64,000 nucleotides of DNA from Ligustrum vulgare (lineage: Eukaryota; Streptophyta; Magnoliopsida; Lamiales; Oleaceae): the NCBI GenBank assembly GCA_963555705.1, contig OY743182.1, positions 54,750,592 through 54,814,591 on the forward strand, read 5' to 3'. The first letter of the stretch is position 1. The number at the start of each line of letters is the position of its first letter. Of this stretch, positions 54,973-64,000 are shown one piece after another. The notes beneath the pieces are model-generated. The model was not told the origin of the DNA and ran no database searches. It was given only the letters and a program-made list of their open reading frames with translations. Both the position numbers and the translations under genes were made by a program.

Positions 54973-57900
54973 TTACATACACTCTTCGACGAAGTATTTG
55001 GCCCATAAATTTCGAACCTCATCAATTTCCTCTATTGAGTAAAACTCTTGAAATGCCTAAGAATATTTAATAAGAATTAATAATTATTATGTTAATTACA
55101 CATAAATCGTAATTAAACAATTATCTTCAATAAATTATACCTCGTGTAGAGAAGTAAGTTGAGAATAGACTGTGACTATCTGGAACATGTTTCTCATAAC
55201 ATAATAGCCATACTCATCTCCTCCAGGTTGCTGAGGACACTGAAATTTGAATATTTAAAATTAAAACTATTATTAATAATCAAATGAAAGTGATATATAT
55301 TAAACTAATATGAGAATTTGTAGCAATTTATAAAATTCTAGTTTTCATACCGAGATCTTTTTCCAATTTACATTGGATGTTGCCCTTTTGCCTCCTAACG
55401 ACCAAAAAGCTCGAAATGCCCTAAAGTTTCAATAAATATGAATAAGTTATAAAATTAATAATAAAACTCAAAATTCTTACGTAAATTTTGCCAGAGTCTC
55501 CACTATAAATTGAACGTATCCAACCTGTATAGAGACCTATTTATTGAAAATTATCCTAACTATCATAATCACAACACAAGCACATCAATTGAACCTCAAA
55601 CTCACTACGATTATTCCATGAAAGTAACCCAACTTATGTATATGAATGCACTAAACACAAAAGTTTGAACAATGCAATAATTACTTACACATTCAATGAC
55701 GGCTTGATTTCTATGTTACGCCTACATGATTGTGCTGAATCTATGAAGTACACAGTATTGGCTTCACAGCATATTGCAAGCAACATCCAATGATTCCTAC
55801 GTATTATAAACATGTAAGTATTCTTTAAATAAATAAAGAAATACATAAATAATAATAATGGTCTTACTCCTGATAGTACGGCGCTAAAATGAATTGCTTG
55901 GACCTTAGCGTATTCATTGTTTCAGCCATGTAACTCACAACACTTTCTACATGTGTTTTAACTCTGATCGACGCAATCTGTGATGGACACATAAATCCAA
56001 TTGACTGAATACCAAATTGCTCACACAACCCATGAAGGAACCTAAAAATAACAACCAATGAATAAAAAATAAAAACGAAAATTTAAATGAAAGACATAAA
56101 TGCGTGTTCAGCAATCTTACATTATGAATATTTGCAAGATAGATACATTCAGCCATTTCATTGAGAGCAAGTCGGTGATGTCGTCAATCGTAACATAAAA
56201 ACTTTCACCTTCCGTGTGATGAAACACAGTTGCGTCTAGAGGCACTTGGATGTAGTCTGTACCAGCAGGAAGTGTAAGCACCAGAGAGTGTAACATCTTA
56301 CAATCATTACCGAGACGTTGTAACGTTGCATCATCAATGAGTGGTGATCGTCTGGTAGATGACATATCAAAACTCTGGGATTTTTTATTTTTTTCAATTT
56401 GTTTTGCCTGTTTTGTCAACTCTTCCTGTAATTACATGTTTTCTGTCATCATAACATTTCTAATATAATTTTAAAAGTAATTAAAAATCGAAAGAACTTT
56501 TTTGTAAATATAAAAATTATTACCTCTCCAAAAATTACCAAATCTTTAGGCCATTGACAGAAACTTCCAATAGCTTCCCCCACCACGGTGTAGTATGGAG
56601 ATGGTACTGGAAGAAGTGAGGCTTCGGCACCTTGTATAACATCATCAACCGACACTTTAACATGATCTGTCAAGAGTTGTTGATGGTGCACAATAGTCTC
56701 AGGTCCGGATGGAAAAACCATTCCTCTAGCCACTATTTGATGCTCACCATTACAACTTATAGCGAGACGACAAGGAATCAGTTTCTGTTGTTCAATAATA
56801 TTCAATGTTACAGTCCTTACAATTGAAATATAATCAATAATATTGAAAAACAAAATATTTAAAGAGTAAATACCTGAAGGCCATCAAATGGATCAGGATT
56901 AACTGAGTAACAACTACTGCGAGTTGGTGGTCGGGGTTGTGGAGTTATGTCCACTTCGGCATCAACATTTAAGCCCATGCGCTGAAGGATAGCTTCGTAT
57001 TTCTGCTGCATACTATCAATCTTACTCTGTACCTCTGCTGCATACTCTTTCCTGACACGTTCAGTGATACCAACCTCCAAATCCTTCATGATAATATCTT
57101 TAATATCATCTACCGACACAACCCCTCTCGATCGTCTGCAGGCCGAATCAGGTCTGCCATATACATCCCTCACAGTGACGTATACACCATATCCCCTAAC
57201 CCGACCAGGATGATCCTCCTTACCAAGAGCTTCCGATAAGATGTCGTGGTGTCTGCTTGGGACAAATGTCCCTTGCGTTGCTTCCTCAGATTTTTCAATC
57301 TGTTCTCAAAAAAAAAAAAAAAAAAATGAAAACTAAATATTAGGGTTTAAGCGAAATTTCATCATATTATGAAAAAATGATAGGCTATGCTTACAATTTT
57401 TCCATACACCCCCCTCGTTTTCTCGTTGGGGATGTAATAAGATCCGTCTTCTTTCTTCTTTGATCTAGCTCGAACCCAATCTAAGCTGCGATCATCACTT
57501 AACATGGACGAGCTAAGTGACGCACATGAAGATGCAGAAGACAGTAGTGGGTCTGATAAAAGCCACTGTGGCCTCATCCCGGCATAACCAGCGGAGCCCA
57601 AAAAATGTGGATGCTCGTTGTGCAACTGGCTGTCCCTGGCCTTCTTGCTTTTTTCCTTGAAAAATAAAGCATCACATTCATTAGTTTTCAACTCAATAAT
57701 AAAAAATAATTAAGAATCATGAGACAGGAGTAGGAGTTATAATTTCATATACCTTGAAAATCTCAGTCTCACGCTCTTTCTTGAATTGCTCCCATTTTTC
57801 TTCGGTCAGGTAATTATATAGCATAGTAGGTGATGCGTATCTTGGGTGCTTATTGTTAATGAACTTATGCACCAACTTATTCTTGAAATCTTTCCATCGG

Positions 57901-58319
57901 GACCCAGCAACTCTTAAAATAATTCGTTTCCTTTCATCGTCGGGTATGCTGAACTGCTTCTGAAATACAACAATAATATGCGATATTTATACCCATAACA
58001 AAAAAAATATATAATGAATTATTAAGTTACTATGTATGAAGTGATGTAATACCTTTATATCTTCTCAAATCATGTCTTTAAGGCCTTTAGGGACTTTATG
58101 CCAATCACTAATATTTATATCCACATGAATACGGACCAAAGACCCTATATAAGAATTGAAGTTCTTCTTATGGGGTCCGATTGGCCTATTGTGTTCATCA
58201 AATTCAATCGAACTTACTTCATCCCCCTTCCTCTTCATGTTTTTGCAACTAGTTGGTCCTCTAGTCTTTTTTTTTTTACTGATACACTGATCATCAGATG
58301 AACTAGAAGAATCAGCCAT
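54973..58319 (-). pseudogene. CACTA second gene: plant transposase domain + Ulp1-like protease
   Basis: Twelve exons on the - strand keep one frame of 767 codons: 58319-58053, 57959-57753, 57655-57395, 57299-56874, 56784-56524, 56425-56121, 56041-55868, 55796-55691, 55524-55481, 55420-55351, 55239-55141, 55056-54973. Residues ~15-160 match the plant transposase (Ptta/En/Spm, Transposase_24) type: RGPTSCKNM, SSIEFDEHNRPIG, then SYIGSLVR and WHKVPKGLKD. A DUF8039-like block (VARGMVFPSGPETIVHHQQL) follows at ~395-440. Residues ~580-740 are a C48/Ulp1-like protease: His636 in NHWML, Asp653 in FIDSAQ, Gln711 in CPQQPGG; the nucleophile position is Tyr717 (EYGYYVM), where relatives have Cys. Trp85 is a TGA stop (58067-58065). 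Two disabling changes in an otherwise open gene. Confidence 0.85.
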
Positions 58320-58471
58320 GACTTTCACGGAACTGTGCACGTACCTGCGTATATTGTACAAAAATATATAAACAAATTAGTCACCCAATAGTAACAATGA
58401 ATAGAGTATATATGAACAATATTAAAAAGTTCTAAGTAAAAAAATAAATGATCTTACACAATTATATTGCC

Positions 58472-59059
58472 TCACGAACGACGGTCAATCCACAATCCTT
58501 CTTCATGATCCTCACGCATGTAATTTATTTCAAGATTATCTTCCCTTGTAATTGCATCTGGTTGTATACCAATAGAAAATGGAGGAGTTTCGTCGAAATG
58601 ATCATACTCTTCTTCATCCACCACATCATCAATGCCAACAATATGTCTTTTGCCCTGAAGTACAACTGACCACTTAGTATTTGCTGGGTCAAGAACATAA
58701 AATATCTGTTTCGCTTGTGATGCCAGTATGAATGGCTCATCAAAATAACCCAACCGATCAAAATCCACCAAAGTGAAGCCTAATTCATCCACCCGAACAC
58801 CCCGTCTATTATCAACCCATTTACTCTCACCGTGCCATATCCACCGTACATAACCTTCCTTAAACCCACGACGGATCAAATGACTCTTGACTTGTTCAGA
58901 GCTACGGAACTTTCTCAGATTCTTACAATCACAACAAGGACACAAAAGCATTTCTTCACCTTCTTTTATTTTGTTTTCCTCGGCACATTTCATAAACTCT
59001 TCAACTCCTTTCACATATTCATGTGTATTACGTTTCTCATACATCCAACTCCGATCCAT
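58472..59059 (-). pseudogene. CACTA transposase remnant: Transpos_assoc fused to DUF4216
   Basis: 195 aa from ATG at 59059. Residues 1-75 are the transposase-associated zinc-binding domain (MDRSWMY, CPCCDCKN, SHLIRRGFKEGYVRWIWHGE). From ~85 the sequence is the DUF4216 end of the same transposase class (ELGFTLVDF, EPFILASQAKQIFYVLDP, WSVVLQGKR). In complete elements the Transposase_21 catalytic region and several hundred residues separate these two, so an in-frame internal deletion made a short fusion. It cannot catalyse transposition; it might still bind DNA or partners. Confidence 0.88.
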
Positions 59060-60910
59060 ATCTAATAACACATATATCAAGATATTCACCATGTGTTAAA
59101 ACGAATGAAATCACCTTAATTTATTATTTTCATTTTTATTTATAAAATCTTACGAAAATTTTGACAGAATCTCCCCTATAAATTGGACTTAACCAACCTG
59201 TAGGGGGAATCAAAATGCCACAATAAAACTAAAATATTTAACTTCAACATATTCAAAACTCAAACAAAACTCCATTCGAACTTCAACATTTTCATCTAGT
59301 CTAAAATATTCAACCTCAGTTGTGATTATAAAGTATTCTGTCAAAATGTTAGCTTCCAAGTATCAACACTTACAAGTCAGAACGCATTTTTAAATTTTGA
59401 AGAAGAACAAGCGCAAAAACACGCATGAATTTAGTTTCTTTCTGGACAATAACCTGTACTAAGAAACTGAAACTGAAACTGTCCTAAAATCATGGATTCA
59501 AGGAAATTCAATGAATTAAGGAATATATTTATGCAACATTTGAACTGCACATATACAATCACATGGCCTTCCTCAATTTAAGAAATAATTCAAGAATGAA
59601 AAATCTTATTAAATTGTACCTCTATTTTCGCTGAAATGGAAGCACACACTGAAACAGGGACAGCAAGCACACACTGAAACAGGGGATGCACTATGGTGGC
59701 AGTTCCGGCCCTGATGATACAGAGGTCCAAGGCAACTAAATACTTTGAGGCCCTTAAATATAATTTTTTTTTTTGTAAACGTAACAATACTTAACTATTT
59801 AAATAAATAATATATATGCATTTAAAAGAAGCCTTTATATAATTCAAAAAGATGAAATTACAAAATCAAATATCCTTCACAATCGAGGGATTATTTTAAC
59901 ATAATATTTAGCCTCCTCATATTTTGAGATGCAAAACAAGTACAAACTACTCAAATTTTCTGTACACGTAATTATAAGCAAAGAGGGATATTTTAAATTA
60001 GCAGTTAATTAATTTTCATCAGCACATGAACTATAACCTTGCAAAATTATGCGGCAATTGGATACACAAAAGCCTAAGTCTGATCGAGAATGGTCCCCAT
60101 GCAAAACTCGCATCAAACATGCTTCACGAGCACATTTGGCCTCAAATTTATTGATTCTCTCCCACTGATGAAATATGTTGAAATACACATAAGTCCAACA
60201 CGTGAAATCAAAGAAGAAATATAGATAGTGTAAATTGAACACAAAATAAATTCATTACTACCATGCATCAAAATACCAAATCAAGAGAGGGGGGGGGGGG
60301 GTTGGAATCTGTTGACATTCAACCCAAAATGAAGAACAATTATAACCCAAAATGTAACCAATAATATAGTGAACCCGAAAAAGAAAGGAAAAAAAAAATT
60401 CTCTTCCTAAAATAGAAACTCCATAGAATTAAGAAAAAAAATTGCAACCAAACTATAAAAATATCAGGTCATATATGATAAAAAGGGCCAAAAACGCACT
60501 TCTCCCAAGAAATGAAACTCAAGAAACAAATCAAACAATCATAAGCTGCATAAAACTAAAAATTAAAACTTACCTATAATTTTAGAAAGACTCACGGTGG
60601 TGGTCACAAAGAAGGCCCACTTCCAGTCACGCAAAGAGAGGAAGAGAAAAGGATGGGTCGGTTTCTAAACAAAGAGAGAGCACTGCTTTTCACGGAGGAA
60701 AATAGAGGGCAGCGGGATGGGGGTGGTGCGCAGTGGAGAAAAGAATGGCGGCGCCGAAGGTGCACTACCGGTCGGAGGTGACGTTGGCTACGGTGGGGGA
60801 GATGAATGAGACTTTGAGGCTGTGCAGGTGAGCGGCGCTGTGGAGTGCTGTGAGAATATTCAAAGTGCTGAAGAATTTGACCTAAGGTGGAGGGAAAACG
60901 CATTAAAGGT
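59060..60910. other. 5' non-coding part of the CACTA genes
   Basis: AT-rich with short unrelated frames. 60600-60900 is GC-richer and gives a 99-aa - strand frame (60604-60903) that is Ser/Arg/His-rich and unrecognised. It lies next to the subterminal array and may be the promoter and first leader exon. A G run lies at 60290-60301. Confidence 0.45.
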
Positions 60911-60917
60911 TTAAATA

Positions 60918-61165
60918 AAAGGCGTCGGTCTTTAGTAAAGAACCGACGCCTTTAATTACCGACTAATAGGCGTCGGTTCTTTACAAAGAACCGACGCCTT
61001 TAATAACATTATAGGCGTCGGTTCTTATTAAAGAACCGACGCCCTTAATGGGCCGGCATTCCAGCGTCGGTTCTTCCTAAAGAACTGACGCTTTTTATTA
61101 ATTTTTATTTACAATTTTGCCACCGCTTTTTTCAGGCGTCGTTTTTCTCAAAAAACGACGCTAAT
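60918..61165. repeat. Right subterminal hairpin array of the CACTA element
   Basis: Five successive hairpins of ~30 bp, each GGCGTCGGTTCTTT, a few bases, AAAGAACCGACGCC or a close variant, at about 60921, 60969, 61013, 61053 and 61136. Each is a self-contained inverted repeat, and together they form a tandem array. Confidence 0.9.
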
Positions 61166-62089
61166 AAGTTATTTTTTTTATGTAATTTTGTACTAGTGTA
61201 TCTGTGGTTTTCAAGGAGAAAATTTGATGTATGGATAGAGTTAGTTGACAGTGATGATGATAGGAGGTGGTGTCGTCGGTGGTGGCGATTGATAAAGGTG
61301 GTGGTATTTCGTTGAAGGGGAACAGGGGAGAGAATGGGGAACAAGAGACAGAATGGCGAGCTCCGTAGATTAGTTTTGGAGAGAGAGAGTGTGTGATATG
61401 AATTATAACTGATTTGATAAAAAATTATTAAATTACCCGATTTTAAAGATTTTAAATTGGAACATATGAGTGGGCCTAATTACCCAAAAAAAAAAAAAAA
61501 AAAATTAGGCTCATGGGCCTTAAGACGTTGGCCTTACTGACCACTAAACATGTTCGAGCCGTCTAGTCAATGATGGAGCTAGATTAATTGTGAGTTTCAA
61601 AAAGTAATTAGTTATAGTTTTTTTTTTTTTTAATATGAAACAAAGTAACACAAACAGTGAATTGAGACTTCAGAGATGAGATGAGGTGAAAAGTGATCTA
61701 GTTATCTAAGTTATTGCAATTACTTACAATTTAAACTATTGGGACTGCTGTCGATTTAGACGATATGAGTAATGGTAGACGTTAGAATTAAATTGACATA
61801 CCTAAAATATTAGGGAGGAATGAGAAATTAGCTAGTTATTCTAAATTTCGAATTTAAGGAAAAACCAAGAATAGTGCCAAAAAGGGGTAGAAACAAAATT
61901 TAAATATTGGAGAAAAGTTAATATATATCAAATTTTCGTGGGATCAGTGAAACCCTACATGACACCATGTGATTGATTGATGTCATAATCAGCGAAGATG
62001 GGAGTGATCGTGAATTAATGAGTTGACATATGTTGCCCTCTGTTTTATCATTAGCATATCCTTCTTTTACGTAATGCTCCGTTTTGTAA

Positions 62090-62350
62090 CACTGTTTCGT
62101 TTATAAATTGATTTATTTATGATTTTGACATAAAAAATAATAGTTAAAAATTAAAGAGAGAAAATATGTATGATTAAAAAATAATTTAAGAAATTGTGTA
62201 GTTTATAAACATGTTTATAAACCAAATTATTCCATTTACCCGAACACGTGCATAATTACAATTTATAAATTAATTTATAAATAGCACAATTTTCCAAATC
62301 AGTAATCACACACATTTTTTCTCTTCAATTTTCAATCACATCTTACCTAG
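62090..62350. mobile_element. MITE-like repeat(s), distant relatives of 17789-17960
   Basis: Two opposed halves (62095-62240 and 62260-62350) share blocks such as AAAGAGAGAAAATATGTATGATTAAAAAATAATTTAAGAAATT (in part) with the 17789 and 44065 copies. The ends are unclear. Confidence 0.4.
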
Positions 62351-63215
62351 AAAAAAAAATTGACAGCACAAGCCGCCGAAGGGTCTGTAGAATATTTTAC
62401 CACATTAGATGGTGTTAATGTTATGTAGCTATTTGCTAACTTATATATAGAATGAAGTGAAGTGAAATGAAAAGAAGGTAAGGATATGACAATCACTGAA
62501 CCAAGAAAACATCAAAAGGAAAAAAAAAAACATGTCAATTACAAGGGTAAAGTGAAAATGAAACTTCTTTTTTTCTTTTTTCTTTCTTCTTTTGTTAGTA
62601 TTCTTTTTTATTAATTTTTATTTTATTAATTAAGAATGCGGGTAAATTCATCTTTTTCATAAGTGTTAAAATCTTAGCTGTTAATTAGATAGATTACCTC
62701 GACTATGGACAATAGTATTTCAAAAATGGTACCTTGGCGACTTTAATGTCGAGGAAAATAGAACGCAAACCCGTTTATTATCAAGTTCATAGAGTTGATG
62801 ACTACAGCTACAATTTTCCCTCTTAGGAATATAAAAATCGATAACATATTCTGATATTCATAGAATTACGTGCATATTCTACCTGTATATCCAAACTGGC
62901 CCGCTATTGAACAATTATTATTGGGTAATAATAAGTAGAATCAAGTAGGATTAAAAAACTATTTTCTGGTATTCCTTGAAGAGCTTCAAAAGCCAATCTT
63001 GAATACATGATGTGACAAATGGACGACGCAAAAATAGTTTAAAAGTCTCTTTGATTGGATGATTCACCAATTAATTTGGCCTTTTGATTTTCTTTACTAT
63101 TATAACAATGGTATAATGGATGGGAGGGAGGGAGCAACAGACTTATCCATCTAGAAAAAATTGTCGACTACATACGTGGAAATTGGAATAAAAAAGAAAA
63201 ATTGGCACGCTTAAG

Positions 63216-63219
<4 letters not shown>

Positions 63220-63261
<42 letters not shown>
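63220..63261. repeat. (AT)n microsatellite
   Basis: About 20 perfect AT units. Confidence 0.95.
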
Positions 63262-63264
<3 letters not shown>

Positions 63265-64000
63265 ATCTGCATGACACTTGGATAATGTATGACTCCAATC
63301 ATTCCTTTATTATATTGCAACAGCTTTCATTTTGAGCTGATTTTATTAACGTGGAAGTTGGAACATATATTGTGAGTTTAGTATGTAGATATAAATTTGT
63401 TGGGTCACAAACAACCTTCTCTAAGGAATGGAGTACTATACCCTTCTCATCTACAAATCTTGAACATGGATTTATTCATCCTTGTTGCAAAATGCTACCA
63501 AATTGAATTGAGTTCAATACAATTTCAAGATTGGACATTTCTTTATTAATAGGAATATGCAACATAAATAGAAACACCACCATGTTCAAAATCCAAGTTA
63601 GATTAACAAGTACATTCTAATTTAATTTAATTTTTTTTCCAGTATTCCAAACAAGATATAAAACAGTTGTTCAAATATTGTTATAAAATTGAAGTTGATT
63701 GACTTGATTGCACTAAATTGAAGATGAGTGACGTTGATGTAGAGGGAAATGATAAGTCCATTTTGTACTCCTTATTTAGATACTAATAAGTTGGTTAAAA
63801 TCCGAGTTTGCGTTAAGGTGGAACAAGATATATGTCAAGTAAATAGCTTTAACATCTTTACTTTATCAAACATATTCTCGTCTAAATGATGTTTTTAATG
63901 TATTACTTCATCAAATACTTGTTACGTACAATTTTTATAAATAATCGAAGTCGAAACTTGAATTAAAAAAAAAAATGCTCCAAAGAAGTACTAAACCACT

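Larger units (their letters stand above)
54633..61198 (-). mobile_element. CACTA (En/Spm) transposon, 6566 bp, transposase core deleted
   Basis: The ends CACTAGTACA (54633) and TGTACTAGTG (ending 61198) are perfectly inverted and flanked by the 3-bp duplication TAT (54630-54632 and 61199-61201). Subterminal DNA holds GGCGTCGG repeats, a short set on the left and a long hairpin array on the right. Two genes read on the - strand: a fused transposase remnant (58472-59059) and a 12-exon accessory gene (54973-58319). 59060-60900 is probably the long 5' non-coding part. Clean ends and target site suggest that it moved comparatively recently, necessarily with help from a complete relative. Confidence 0.95.
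61202..64000. other. Intergenic, no gene recognised
   Basis: GGTGGTGG-rich flank (61250-61330), then AT-rich DNA. A MITE-like pair lies at about 62090-62350 (TTTATAAACATGTTTATAAACC and inverted relatives of the 17789 family). An (AT)n run lies at 63220-63261. I see no coding region or RNA gene. Confidence 0.6.

Noticed and set aside
60604..60903. 99-aa - strand frame near the CACTA right end
   Set aside because: Ser/Arg/His-rich, no homology I recognise, no splice link to the CACTA genes; more likely leader DNA.
1..64000. tRNA, rRNA or other structural RNA genes
   Set aside because: I found no cloverleaf with the B-box GGTTCGANNCC pattern; GGTTC-rich stretches at 3045-3200 and 30090-30780 are hAT subterminal repeats.

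Overview
The window is AT-rich nuclear DNA of a flowering plant, most likely a dicot. The evidence is split genes with GT-AG introns and plant-specific protein families, embedded in nested LTR retrotransposons, hAT, CACTA, Mutator-like and Harbinger-like elements. I cannot name the species. Only two host genes look intact: an oxysterol-binding-protein-related lipid transfer protein on the + strand (coding 7010-15258, ten exons, 746 aa) and an NRT1/PTR (NPF6.3-clade) anion transporter on the - strand (coding 42230-47506, five exons, 591 aa). A lone AP2/ERF exon (54035-54241, -) is a gene fragment.

Layout: 48-6236 is a short non-autonomous LTR retrotransposon (PBS, one retropepsin-like ORF) whose 3' LTR was split by a hAT element at 3030-6132. 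6237-7009 is the promoter and leader of the ORP gene, 7010-15258 the gene, followed by a 3' UTR that contains an intron. 16826-27052 is a decayed Copia region: an LTR fragment with a PBS, a sirevirus-like LTR and its flank (about 18400-21837), then gag-PR-INT-RT-RNaseH remnants, a Harbinger-like MITE in RT, and a 3' LTR. 27476-31982 holds two copies of one LTR family in opposite orientation, with a hAT-type MITE between them. 31983-38524 is an Athila-like Gypsy element with gag and protease but no pol. 38540-39900 is a degenerate tandem array plus a C-rich tract. 41580-41734 is a Mutator-type foldback MITE. 42230-47620 is the transporter gene with a TE-loaded fourth intron. 49200-51355 is a 5'-truncated Copia remnant. 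51580-53830 is a long TTACAATTGTAA array. 54633-61198 is a complete CACTA element with TAT target duplications. The remainder to 64000 is intergenic.

The most interesting patterns are these. (1) Several unrelated LTR families each carry clusters of their own short, mostly CpG-rich palindrome: TTACGGCCGTAA in two different elements, GCGATCGC in another, a 22-bp TCGAC-centred palindrome in the sirevirus-like LTR. (2) The CACTA element lost its transposase core but keeps an almost open 12-exon second gene encoding a plant-transposase domain joined to a Ulp1-like cysteine protease fold, whose nucleophile position reads Tyr instead of Cys. (3) The NPF transporter has Tyr where Arabidopsis NRT1.1 has its nitrate-binding His356. 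(4) Many reading-frame breaks in the elements are C-to-T or G-to-A changes, as expected for long-methylated DNA.

All exon models were built by hand from splice consensus, reading-frame continuity and remembered family sequences. No search or alignment program was run.
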